In this document: in pieces, positions 8,588 to 16,051 of the stretch | Layout: each line of letters starts with the position of its first letter | Numbering within the stretch: position 1 is the stretch's first letter | NCBI RefSeq assembly: GCF_001898575.1 | Contig: NZ_MKUD01000088.1 | Coordinates: 1 to 64,000 of the forward strand | DNA length: 64,000 nt | Source of the DNA: Spirosoma sp. 48-14 | GTDB taxonomy: Bacteria; Bacteroidota; Bacteroidia; Cytophagales; Spirosomataceae | Direction of reading: 5' to 3' | The notes under the pieces: model-generated | What the model saw: only the letters and a program-made list of their open reading frames with translations | Databases searched by the model: none | Told to the model about the DNA's origin: nothing | Translations under genes and position numbers: made by a program

Positions 8588-9016
8588 TTAGTACGGGGTT
8601 GGAGATACTGGTTTAGGGAAAATGCTGAGTAGTAGTTTCTCGAAAAAGTCGAGGTCGGTAATGTCGAGCGTGCCTGTGTAGAAGGTTGATCGTTTACACT
8701 CGCTTACAGTATCGAACGTATAGGGCGATAAGAGCAGACGGTCAAAAATTATGTGCAGGTTAGTATTATATGCCTTCCAGTAATTACAAGGCAGGATAAT
8801 TCGGGCTATCTCGTTTTTATCGACGCAAAACAGGAACCGTTCAGGTTTGCCGCCTTCTTCTTCGTCTTCTTCATTTGTAAAGCCATGTTCGGCAGCTTTC
8901 GCAATCAAGGCTTTGACGGCTGCAATCATGGCCTGTTCGGTTTGCTTTGCTGTTAGAATGTAAGTTTCAGGATACTTCAATTGCCACTCGGTTTTTTCAT
9001 GTGGTTGATTTTCCAT
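8588..9016 (-). CDS. Phage protein of unknown function
   Basis: 142 aa, mixed helix and strand, with an acidic patch (TNEEDEEEGGKPE) in the middle. It is in the tightly packed leftward operon, with 4-bp and 1-bp gaps to its neighbours. No motif recognised. Confidence 0.6.
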   Translation of the reverse strand: MENQPHEKTEWQLKYPETYILTAKQTEQAMIAAVKALIAKAAEHGFTNEEDEEEGGKPERFLFCVDKNEIARIILPCNYWKAYNTNLHIIFDRLLLSPYTFDTVSECKRSTFYTGTLDITDLDFFEKLLLSIFPKPVSPTPY

Positions 9017-9020
9017 TGTC

Positions 9021-9281
9021 TTAGGCGTAAATAGGTTGAACGATTGAGTTGATGATTGCCTGTGTTAGCGTTTCCTGTACGACAGGAGCCAGCGGCAGCA
9101 TACGAACGGGCGAGTACCCACGGCTGATTACTTCGTCGGTGCGTAGGTTGATCGACAGAAGATCCCGGATAGTTGGTTCGTAGTACTTCACTAAGTAGCC
9201 GTTGTCGGTCACGGCTTCAATCCGGCCAGTGTACAGGGCGACACAATCGCCGAGGTCAAAACTGAATGTTACTGTGTACAT
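9021..9281 (-). CDS. Small phage protein
   Basis: 86 aa, beta-rich N-terminus resembling a small SH3- or KOW-like barrel (GDCVALYTGRIEAV, then NGYLVKYYEP); this is a structural guess. It is the first gene after the palindrome at 9307. Its start is preceded at 2 nt by AAACAGATTAACA, a leader also found before the AAA ATPase and beta-clamp genes. Confidence 0.6.
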   Translation of the reverse strand: MYTVTFSFDLGDCVALYTGRIEAVTDNGYLVKYYEPTIRDLLSINLRTDEVISRGYSPVRMLPLAPVVQETLTQAIINSIVQPIYA

Positions 9282-9301
9282 CGTGTTAATCTGTTTGGAG
9301 T

Positions 9302-9322
9302 TAAAAGTAGTATTAATATTAC
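9302..9322 (-). promoter_or_regulatory. Operator palindrome variant with weak promoter
   Basis: GTAGTATTAATATTAC at 9307-9322, one base from the perfect palindrome. Read leftward it ends in TACTTTTA, a weak -7 box for the 9281 gene. The expected -33 zone is taken up by the hairpin at 9321-9352, so promoter activity is uncertain. Confidence 0.55.
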
Positions 9323-9352
9323 TCTGCCGGGCGTGGTGATACCCGGCAGAGT
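9321..9352 (-). terminator. Hairpin after the VWA-like gene
   Basis: An 11-bp perfect stem (ACTCTGCCGGG with CCCGGCAGAGT) and a 10-nt loop, 10 bp after the stop of the leftward gene. The AT-rich palindrome follows instead of a clean T run. It probably ends or attenuates that transcript. Confidence 0.6.
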
Positions 9353-9361
9353 GGGAGAGGG

Positions 9362-10186
9362 TTACTTTGCAAGTAAATGGTCAAGTTTCCAGTCTTGAAT
9401 TAACTCATTGAATGAAAACGCTTTCGGGTCTGCTATCTCGCTGTATTTTTTGCCAAAACGATTAGTGCCATACAGCGATGGAGCATAGAATGTATTTTCG
9501 TTCATTAAAACATTAGGCTCAAATCCGGGTAACGAGTCGCAACCTTTGTAGCTATAAAGATTTAACTTCGGGCGCAGCATCATAGCAGCGAAGAAAGCCG
9601 TATCTGCCATGCATATGCTGGTTAGATAGGCATAGTTAATTGGCTCGCTATGATCTTTAATTATGGTTGTAACTTCGTAGATTTTACCGACGCTGATTGC
9701 GTCCGAGTAGTTGACGCCTATAAGACGAACACGGTAATTTGAATTTTCAAGTGAGTCAATAACACTTATAGCAGCAGCGTAATAGGCGAATGAGTTTTCG
9801 CGGCTAATGTTATGGCAAACATCAATATTGATGTAAAAATCTACGAAGCGAGTGTCTGATGATTGGCTATAATCAACCATGCATTCCGGCTCTCCACTCA
9901 TATACCGGCCAATATCAACGAAGTCCCCAGCTATAGCGTAGTTCGACTCGATATTATGAACTGGCACATCTATTGGATGTTTCTGACGGTACTGTTCAAA
10001 CAGTTGCAGAATATAAGGATTGCCTGTAATTAGCTGGCCTTTTTGGAAATTTTTTGATGTGTCTCTCTGACTACTTGAGCCAATAATATCGAAGGGGGTT
10101 CCTTCGCCTAGATTAACAAAACTTGCCGCCTTTACTCGGTCTGCATAGCTATTTTTAGATATAATTTGGTCTGATAGATTATTCAT
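9362..10186 (-). CDS. DUF7192-like, VWA-like partner of the AAA ATPase
   Basis: 274 aa. The segment GDFVDIGRYMSGEPECMVD followed by VDFYINIDVCHNIS and RVRLIGVNY resembles phage proteins of the DUF7192 type that sit beside CobS-like AAA ATPases. The strand-helix-strand pattern around residues 125-175 looks like a degenerate von Willebrand A fold, but no DxSxS metal site is complete. By analogy to MoxR/VWA pairs, the ATPase would remodel a target together with this adaptor. It has its own operator-promoter at 10210-10239. Family assignment is from memory of the pattern, not a search. Confidence 0.5.
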   Translation of the reverse strand: MNNLSDQIISKNSYADRVKAASFVNLGEGTPFDIIGSSSQRDTSKNFQKGQLITGNPYILQLFEQYRQKHPIDVPVHNIESNYAIAGDFVDIGRYMSGEPECMVDYSQSSDTRFVDFYINIDVCHNISRENSFAYYAAAISVIDSLENSNYRVRLIGVNYSDAISVGKIYEVTTIIKDHSEPINYAYLTSICMADTAFFAAMMLRPKLNLYSYKGCDSLPGFEPNVLMNENTFYAPSLYGTNRFGKKYSEIADPKAFSFNELIQDWKLDHLLAK

Positions 10187-10209
10187 TGCTGTTTGGTTTA
10201 GAGTATGTG

Positions 10210-10239
10210 TAAAGATAATACTAGTATTACTATTGTCAA
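10210..10239 (-). promoter_or_regulatory. Promoter with embedded operator variant
   Basis: Leftward: TTG (10239-10237), 19-nt spacer, TATCTTTA (10217-10210). The spacer contains the palindrome TAATACTAGTATTA (10216-10229), a variant of the prophage operator. It drives the VWA-like gene starting at 10186. Confidence 0.7.
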
Positions 10240-10247
10240 GGTGTTTG

Positions 10248-10281
10248 GCAGGAAAAATAATATTAATATTACTTTTCCTGC
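10248..10281. repeat. Operator palindrome inside a longer hairpin
   Basis: TAATATTAATATTA (10258-10271) is flanked by GCAGGAAAA and TTTTCCTGC, giving a 34-bp inverted repeat with a single mismatched pair. It lies just after the stop of the AAA ATPase gene, so it may serve both as terminator and as operator. Confidence 0.65.
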
Positions 10282-10294
10282 TAATAAAAGTTTA

Positions 10295-11776
10295 TTACTT
10301 ATAGAATTGAGCGAAAACAGTTTTAACGCGCTCCGATAGGTTTACGGCCATTCCCTTTAGAATCCGAGTTTGCAGCACATAATCAGGCTTGCAACCAGCA
10401 GCTAACAGTTTGCCGCCCTGGATTGATGCGCGGGGACTAATTACTACTCTTTCTCCTGCTAGCTCTTTTCGCACAGCCTGAACGAACTGGCAGAACGTTT
10501 TATCAGGCGAAAGGGCGGTTTCCAGCTTCTCATCATAACCGAACTCGATAACGCTAAAACGGTCGAGCGTTGCGCTGTCCAGTTGATTGCGGCCAACGTA
10601 TTCCCGGCTGGCTCCCGTTCCGAACGTATTGGCGCAGGCGATCAGAACAAAATCCTCATGCTTGCGAATCATACCGTCAGCGAAGGCACAGTAGTTGTTC
10701 GCTAGTGCTGAGTTCAGCACCGCAATAACGTTCGGGTTACCGGCGTCGATTTCATCAAGGACGAAAACCCCGCCATTCTGATAAGCCACCCGGAACTCAG
10801 TGCTGACAAAGTTGCCGTTTGCATCCATATAGCCGAGTAGTTCAGACTTCGAGGTTTGAGCGCAAACCGATTTACAGTAGAAATCCAGCGCAAGAGCCTG
10901 AGCAACGTTTTCGCATACGGTCGTCTTGCCAGAACCAGCGGGGCCAACCAACATAACGTGGTCACGGACAGCAACGTGTTTCAGGATGTCTTCAAAGCGT
11001 TCATGAACCAGCCCGTCAACCTGTACAGCGGCTTTGTCATTGACTTTTACGTGAATGGTTGTCGTGTTGTTCTGAACTTCCTGCTTGATCTGTTTCAGAA
11101 GTTCGTTGCACTCGTACAGTTCGTTATTCAGTATGTTGTGGAAACCTTTCGTTTCTTCCTTTACAGCATCCTGAATCATTTGCGCAACCTGTGCAGGGTC
11201 GATCTGAGCGTTACCCGGCTTAGGAGATAAACCCGCCAGCAGTTTAGCCAGTTGACGGGCTGTTTCTTCGACATTATCAACATCGGCAGGAACCATAGCA
11301 ATATCGACAACAGGTTTAGGCTTTGAAACAACCGGCACAGCAACAGTAGCAGGTTTTTCAGGGCGTGGATTCTCAAGAACCCATGCAGTCATAGCAGCGT
11401 CGAAATCGTCCTCATTCTGGAAGTCCATACGACGGGGGGCTTTCGTTTTCGGCTTATCAGGAATAGCAACTACTTCGGGCGCTGCATTCGCTACTACTGA
11501 CGTTTCAGGTTCAGGTGTTACTACTGGCACTTGTACCGTAGTAGCTTTTACTTTCGTAGCTACTGACTTCTTGGGAGTAGTGGCTACATCGGTAGATTGC
11601 TCCTGTTGTGCTTTCCATGCGTCATAGATTGAACGACGACCGCCTTTAGGATTGATGGGTACCCCTAAATGACGGGCTAAGTCCATCCATTCGCCTTCTA
11701 CGTGTTGTAAGCCGGTAGCTGCTTTGTATTCTTCTACTGAATTGAACTGACGGGCGTTAATAATTTGAGCGTTCAT
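10295..11776 (-). CDS. CobS/MoxR-like AAA+ ATPase
   Basis: 493 aa. The first 200 residues are low-complexity and Pro/Ala/Val-rich, with a short motif near the start that may bind DNA (HLGVPINPKGGRRSIYDAWKA). The AAA+ domain follows: Walker A GPAGSGKTT near residue 275, Walker B VFVLDEIDAG, sensor region IACANTFG, then an arginine finger zone. CobS-like ATPases are frequent in phages and usually have a VWA-type partner; here one follows 109 bp downstream. Target unknown. The leader has TTAACA-type sequence 2 nt before ATG and the promoter at 11832 is a perfect match to the Bacteroidota consensus. Confidence 0.8.
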   Translation of the reverse strand: MNAQIINARQFNSVEEYKAATGLQHVEGEWMDLARHLGVPINPKGGRRSIYDAWKAQQEQSTDVATTPKKSVATKVKATTVQVPVVTPEPETSVVANAAPEVVAIPDKPKTKAPRRMDFQNEDDFDAAMTAWVLENPRPEKPATVAVPVVSKPKPVVDIAMVPADVDNVEETARQLAKLLAGLSPKPGNAQIDPAQVAQMIQDAVKEETKGFHNILNNELYECNELLKQIKQEVQNNTTTIHVKVNDKAAVQVDGLVHERFEDILKHVAVRDHVMLVGPAGSGKTTVCENVAQALALDFYCKSVCAQTSKSELLGYMDANGNFVSTEFRVAYQNGGVFVLDEIDAGNPNVIAVLNSALANNYCAFADGMIRKHEDFVLIACANTFGTGASREYVGRNQLDSATLDRFSVIEFGYDEKLETALSPDKTFCQFVQAVRKELAGERVVISPRASIQGGKLLAAGCKPDYVLQTRILKGMAVNLSERVKTVFAQFYK

Positions 11777-11831
11777 GATGTTAATCTGTTATAAGGTGAT
11801 TGTTAGTCGGGTGTTTCCCCGTTTGCTTGTT

Positions 11832-11864
11832 GCAAAGTTAATATTAATATTACTATTGTGTCAA
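11832..11864 (-). promoter_or_regulatory. Consensus promoter with embedded operator
   Basis: Leftward: TTG (11864-11862), 21-nt spacer, TAACTTTG ending at 11833. The spacer holds TAATATTAATATTA (11839-11852). It drives the AAA ATPase operon. Confidence 0.8.
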
Positions 11865-11995
11865 GGGTAATGTTGGGATTTTTTCGAGGAAAATTGAGGA
11901 TTCTTTGCGCCCCACTGATTCAGAAGAGGTTAATTATGCGGTTTTTGCTGCCATTTAGTTTGTATAGGCAAAGATTTAGAGACGGTGGGTATATT

Positions 11996-12025
11996 TTGCA
12001 AAAAGTAATATTAGTATTACTTTCG
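11996..12025 (+). promoter_or_regulatory. Promoter with embedded operator, main rightward operon
   Basis: TTG (11996-11998), 19-nt spacer, TACTTTCG (12018-12025). GTAATATTAGTATTAC (12005-12020) differs by one base from the perfect operator. It is about 20 bp upstream of the ParB-like gene and divergent from the promoter at 11832. Confidence 0.8.
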
Positions 12026-12045
12026 GGTGTTAAACGTTTTCATGT

Positions 12046-12663
12046 ATGAATCTGGTTATATCGCCCACCCTGGACAAGCTACCCACGATCAATAGTAACG
12101 AACTGGAAGACTTGCAGGGTAATTTTAAAGACCTCAGTAAGAGCAATTACACGAAGCTGAAACACTCGCTCGAAACAGAAGGATTTTTATTCCCGCTTTT
12201 TGTCTGGAAAGAGCCTGTTTACGGTGTCATGTATTCATTTGACGGACATCAACGCTTGCGGGTTATTCAGCGCGAAATCCCTGGCGGCATTGAATTGCCG
12301 TATATTCTCGTTCATGCCGAAACCCGTGACGAAGCCAAGCGTAAGCTACTGCTGTTTAACTCGCAGTATGGCGAAGTCACAAAGGACGGCTGGGACGAAT
12401 TTATTGCCGACATGGGGGATGCCGTCGATTACGTCAATGAGCTAACCACCTTCGGCGGGTTTCTGGATGAGAATTGGACGCCACCCGGTAATGATGTCAC
12501 TGACGAAACCAAGGACGCGGGTTCTGCTGGCTCTGACGGCTCAGCCGGTGCCGGGGATGTTACGTATCGAATCGAGGCTATTTGTGTCTCTGAGCGCGAG
12601 CAGGAAGAATTGTACAACGAACTAACCGACCGGGGATTCACATGCAAAGTTTTGACACTCTAA
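12046..12663 (+). CDS. ParB/Srx-like domain protein
   Basis: 205 aa. The N-terminal ParB-like fold is marked by the sequence FDGHQRLRVIQ near residue 65 and by an upstream helix for nearby binding (NYTKLKHSLETEGF). A Gly/Ser/Ala/Asp-rich linker (about 150-175) leads to a small C-terminal segment. Phage ParB-like proteins of this sort often stand just before terminase genes and may act as NTP-dependent DNA clamps or nucleases in packaging or modification. First gene of the rightward operon. Confidence 0.7.
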   Translation: MNLVISPTLDKLPTINSNELEDLQGNFKDLSKSNYTKLKHSLETEGFLFPLFVWKEPVYGVMYSFDGHQRLRVIQREIPGGIELPYILVHAETRDEAKRKLLLFNSQYGEVTKDGWDEFIADMGDAVDYVNELTTFGGFLDENWTPPGNDVTDETKDAGSAGSDGSAGAGDVTYRIEAICVSEREQEELYNELTDRGFTCKVLTL

Positions 12664-12887
12664 AGATGGAAAAGATATATCGCAAATATCTAAAGCGACA
12701 ATATCAATTCCGGCCCGTACCACTAACACCACGCCAAAGAGTAGCAGCCATGTTCGGGATATTCTACAATAAACGGATGAGTGTCGTGAGCCTAGGTTTG
12801 CCAGCGCATGGTAAAAGGTGGTATAGGAGTCAACTTGAAGGTATTCAGTATCAATCGAAAATAATGCGACATAATGAAAGCCTTTGA
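12642..12887 (+). CDS. Small basic phage protein
   Basis: 81 aa, rich in Arg, Lys and Tyr, with no Cys pairs. It overlaps the ParB-like gene by 22 bp and the ATPase gene by 14 bp, which fits a compact operon. The basic charge suggests nucleic-acid contact. No family recognised; it could still be a chance frame. Confidence 0.45.
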   Translation: MQSFDTLKMEKIYRKYLKRQYQFRPVPLTPRQRVAAMFGIFYNKRMSVVSLGLPAHGKRWYRSQLEGIQYQSKIMRHNESL

Positions 12888-13614
12888 CATTGTAAAAAAG
12901 TCAACGCCCCCGGCATCGTTCCGGGTTGCGTCTGTTGTTGGCACGTTCGATCTGCAATCCGAAACGACCGAAGAACGATTTACGGGCAGCATTGACCCGC
13001 CAGAAGGCTGGCAGGTTGGGCTGATCGTCGGTGCATCCGGTACGGGTAAGACGACGATAGCCAAAGAGCTATTCCCCGAAGCGTATATAACGGCGTTCCG
13101 GTATGATCAACCGAGTATATTAGACGACATGCCGTGGCATTGCCCCGTCAGTGAGATTACCAGCATGTTTAACGCGGTCGGGTTCTCCTCGCCCCCGTCT
13201 TGGCTCAAACCGTACGACGTACTAAGCAACGGCGAAAAGATGCGGGTTGACCTGGCTAATGCCCTGCTGCGAAAAGACAACCTGATTGTGTTTGATGAGT
13301 TCACATCGGTTGTCGATAGAACCGTTGCTCAGGTTGGCAGTTATGCCGTTCAGAAAGCAATCCGACGAACGGATAAGCAGTTCATTGCTGTAACCTGTCA
13401 TTACGATGTAGAACAATATCTGCAACCGGATTGGGTATTCGATACCAACACAATGACGTTCAGAGTGCCGGAGGTCACTGCCGAGGGAAAGCCGGAGCCG
13501 GGCAGCAATCCGGCGAATCCACGCGTGGCCTCTTCCATATCGACATCTATGCTTGTGAGGGGGCTATCCGTAAGCGTGAGCTATGGAAGGCGTTTAGCAA
13601 GCATCACTATCTAG
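12874..13614 (+). CDS. ABC-type ATPase, frameshift-linked to a GNAT domain
   Basis: 246 aa in frame 0. Walker A GASGTGKTT (53-61), an ABC-signature-like LSNGEKMRVDLANALL, Walker B LIVFDEFTS with the catalytic Glu, and an H-loop candidate in AVTCHYD. It has no membrane domain, so it is not a transporter; it resembles soluble DNA-repair or packaging-associated ABC ATPases. After residue ~206 the frame 0 sequence becomes unremarkable. Exactly there lies GGGAAAG (13485-13491) in the X XXY YYZ register, and the -1 frame continues into a GNAT domain that has no ATG start of its own. The main product is therefore probably an ATPase-GNAT fusion, with this shorter form as the unshifted product. Confidence 0.75.
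   Translation: MKAFDIVKKSTPPASFRVASVVGTFDLQSETTEERFTGSIDPPEGWQVGLIVGASGTGKTTIAKELFPEAYITAFRYDQPSILDDMPWHCPVSEITSMFNAVGFSSPPSWLKPYDVLSNGEKMRVDLANALLRKDNLIVFDEFTSVVDRTVAQVGSYAVQKAIRRTDKQFIAVTCHYDVEQYLQPDWVFDTNTMTFRVPEVTAEGKPEPGSNPANPRVASSISTSMLVRGLSVSVSYGRRLASITI
13485..13491 (+). other. Candidate -1 programmed frameshift site
   Basis: The heptamer G GGA AAG is in register with the ATPase frame. It is the same heptamer used by phage lambda for its G/GT tail proteins. A 6-bp stem (GCCGGA 13491-13496 with TCCGGC 13509-13514) follows immediately. Shifting back one base joins the ATPase frame to the GNAT frame without a stop. Confidence 0.7.
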
Positions 13615-14015
13615 CGCATTCGTTCAATGCCTCGTCCTGGGTCTATGTCGCAACCGTCAACGGCCAGTTAGCTGCGTTTCAGGCGGTATTGGCCTTTCCG
13701 CACGCTCACATAAAGAATGGCGTTCGGCTGCATCGTACGGTTGTCCTGCCAGCATTCCAGGGTATCGGGTTAGGAGGTATCCTCACTAAGCATATTGCCG
13801 ATATGTACCACCGTAGCGGACATGCATTATTCACGACGACGACGCACCCGGCCCGGATTCGGCAGCTTAGCAAATCGCCTGACTGGATTTGTACGCACAA
13901 GGGGCGAGTAAGCGCCAATACGACAGCAACCGCAAAAGGCGCAAGTTTCAACAAAAGCAACAGCCGGGGGCGCATTACAACCTCATGGAAGTACGCACCC
14001 GGAAAAGGTAAGTAA
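13486..14015 (+). CDS. GNAT-like domain, -1 frame part of the ATPase fusion
   Basis: About 175 aa reached by the frameshift. The domain begins at GLFHIDIYACEG and has GNAT features: a strand before the acetyl-CoA loop (RTVVLPAFQGIGLGGILTKHIA, where QGIGLGG is the Q/RxxGxG/A pyrophosphate loop) and a following helix. No ATG lies in this frame before that motif, so independent translation could only use a rare start codon. The Lys/Arg-rich tail (CTHKGRVSANTTATAK) could contact nucleic acid. The acetylated target, if any, is unknown. Confidence 0.65.
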
Positions 14016-14027
14016 ACGACTACGGCA

Positions 14028-14474
14028 ATGGCACGTAAAGCAATTGTAATCGACTGGGAAGAAGTTAATAAGGCGTTGCGCTGTATGGTGGACGGGCCAG
14101 AAATAGCGGCCAAACTCGGCATTTCGGATGATACTCTGTACCGGGCCTGTAAACGCGAGCATAAGATGTTATGGCAGAACTATGCCGCAAAAGTCTATGC
14201 CAGTACCCGGCAGATGTTGCGTGAACAGCAGATTAACCGGGCAGTCGGTTACAAGCGCAAAGTCAGTAAGCCGTTCAATACTGCGAAGGGGATTGTTTTC
14301 AAAGATGTCATTGAATACGTCGAACCGTCTGACGCCATGCTTAAATGGCTCGGTATTCAGTACCTGAACCAGAAAGACAAAGCCGACGTAACGCTCGATA
14401 TTCCAAACTTCACGATTGTGAACGATAGCGACGAAGACGAGATAGACGACGAGGAAGAATTAAACGACGAATGA
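14028..14474 (+). CDS. terS: Terminase small subunit
   Basis: 148 aa with an N-terminal helix-turn-helix (EIAAKLGISDDTLYRACK, about residues 25-43) and an acidic C-terminal tail. It directly precedes, with a 4-bp overlap, the large terminase. It would recognise the packaging site on phage DNA and recruit TerL. Confidence 0.8.
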   Translation: MARKAIVIDWEEVNKALRCMVDGPEIAAKLGISDDTLYRACKREHKMLWQNYAAKVYASTRQMLREQQINRAVGYKRKVSKPFNTAKGIVFKDVIEYVEPSDAMLKWLGIQYLNQKDKADVTLDIPNFTIVNDSDEDEIDDEEELNDE

Positions 14475-15919
14475 GCCGACCGCAAAAGCGCGAAACTCCG
14501 TTACCTCCTCGTATTGATGAACCTGAACGCTCGGCCAGTGGACTACCCAAGAAAGTCAAGGTCGGGCAAAAGGTGTATACCCAGCGGCCTAGCCCAATCA
14601 TCGACATGCGTAACATGCGGCACAAGTTGCTGCGTGTGTATCATGAACTGAACCGGGTTGCCGGTAAGACTGACTACGTAATCAATTACGGCTCTGGCGG
14701 TTCGGGTAAGTCGTTCGCTCAGGCTCAGCATTTAGTACGTCGTCTGCTGACCAGGAAGCACAAGCTGTTAGTCATTCGCAAGTTTGCTACCTCGCTGAAT
14801 GACTCGGTAATCGAGCAGTTCAAAGCTGTTGCGCTGCCATTCTTTGGACTTCGTGAGGATGTTCACTGGACGTACAACGCGAGCCGTAAGCTGATCAAGT
14901 TTGCCAATGGCTCGCAGATCGTCTTTAAGGGGCTGGACGATGCCGAAAAGTTTAAATCCATTGTCGGTATCTCGCTGGTTTGGATTGAAGAAGCAACCGA
15001 AATTCAGGAGAGCGAATTTAACATCGTCAATGACCGTATCCGGGGTAAGCGTCCGGTACAAATCTACCTGACTTATAACCCGATCAGCGAGCGCCACTGG
15101 CTGCGGAAAATGTTCCACCATAAGGACAATCCGCAGGAAGGGGTAGACGATCAGACGCGGGTTATCTTCAGCACGTATCTGGACAATCCATTCGTCGGCG
15201 ATAAATATATCCGTCGAATGGAGTGGTATCGGGAGAATGACCCCGACCACTACCGGGTATATGGACTTGGCGAGTTCGGGATTATCCGGCCTGACAATCC
15301 GTACTTCACCGCCTGGAAGCCGACGACATTTGTGGGCGAAACGAGGTATAACCCGATGGTTCCGGTTTATGTGTCGTTCGACTTCAACTATAACAACTCG
15401 TTTGTTATCAGTCAGCATTACAGCGGACAGTCGATTCAGTACCTCGAAGCCAAACACGGCGGGGGCGATCTGCAAGAACTTTGTAAGTATATCGCCCAGA
15501 AGTACGGACGGAATCAGATATTCTTTACCGGCGATGCGTCCGGTAATGCCCGGTCAGCCTACACCAAAGGGAATGTATCGGCCTGGACGCTGATACGGAA
15601 CTACATGGCCGAAGCCGGAGCGATCTATTGCGACTATGAACGGGTACCGAAAGCGAATGCCAGCCATTCGAGTTCGCGGCATATCTGTAACGCGCTTTTG
15701 ATCAGGTACGGTAGTAAGATTATCATCGACCGCGAGCACTGCGGATTACTGATTGATGACATTGAAAGGATGAAAGCCAACTCGGACGGGGGATTGGACA
15801 AACTGGACGCTGATAAGAACAATTACGGTCACGTCGGCGACTGTTTCCGGTATGATCTAAATAATTTTGAGTATGATACTTACAAATCACTTGGTATTGA
15901 AAAAAAACAGGTAGCTTAG
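14471..15919 (+). CDS. terL: Terminase large subunit
   Basis: 482 aa packaging motor. Walker A GSGGSGKS at about 74-81, Walker B LVWIEEATE near 170, coupling motif LTYNP near 200, and the RNase-H-like nuclease start FDFNYNN near 305 with further acidic residues (GDAS near 355, LDADKNNYGHVGD near the C-terminus). It cuts and pumps DNA into the prohead. A terminator follows 24 bp after its stop. Confidence 0.92.
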   Translation: MSRPQKRETPLPPRIDEPERSASGLPKKVKVGQKVYTQRPSPIIDMRNMRHKLLRVYHELNRVAGKTDYVINYGSGGSGKSFAQAQHLVRRLLTRKHKLLVIRKFATSLNDSVIEQFKAVALPFFGLREDVHWTYNASRKLIKFANGSQIVFKGLDDAEKFKSIVGISLVWIEEATEIQESEFNIVNDRIRGKRPVQIYLTYNPISERHWLRKMFHHKDNPQEGVDDQTRVIFSTYLDNPFVGDKYIRRMEWYRENDPDHYRVYGLGEFGIIRPDNPYFTAWKPTTFVGETRYNPMVPVYVSFDFNYNNSFVISQHYSGQSIQYLEAKHGGGDLQELCKYIAQKYGRNQIFFTGDASGNARSAYTKGNVSAWTLIRNYMAEAGAIYCDYERVPKANASHSSSRHICNALLIRYGSKIIIDREHCGLLIDDIERMKANSDGGLDKLDADKNNYGHVGDCFRYDLNNFEYDTYKSLGIEKKQVA

Positions 15920-15942
15920 AGCATTAATTTAAAATTAAATTC

Positions 15943-15963
15943 CCGGCCAACTGCCGGTTTTTT
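15943..15963 (+). terminator. Terminator after terL
   Basis: CCGGC, loop, GCCGG followed by TTTTTT. It separates the packaging genes from the tail genes. Confidence 0.75.
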
Positions 15964-15976
15964 CGTAACTATTTGA

Positions 15977-15992
15977 GTAATAGTAACATTAC
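15977..15992 (+). promoter_or_regulatory. Degenerate operator before tail genes
   Basis: GTAATAGTAACATTAC keeps both outer half-site ends (GTAAT and ATTAC) of the prophage palindrome. A second AT-rich block with TATTACTTTTTTG follows at 16008-16020 and may hold the -7 box of the next operon. Confidence 0.45.
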
Positions 15993-16051
15993 CTTTTCTG
16001 TGATTATTATTACTTTTTTGTCTATTTAAGCATAAAGTTGTGCATGGTAAT

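Noticed and set aside
7469..9281. Left-end unknown genes as a known anti-phage system
   Set aside because: Beyond the AAA/VWA-like pair no motif of a known defence family was recognisable, and their promoters belong to the phage regulon.
11858..12049. A 63-codon frame between the divergent promoters
   Set aside because: It covers the operator at 12005 and both control regions and has no coding character; it is regulatory DNA.
13614..14015. ATPase/GNAT break as a pseudogene frameshift
   Set aside because: The exact in-register GGGAAAG heptamer, intact flanking genes and lack of other damage make programmed frameshifting more likely, though a sequencing error is not excluded.
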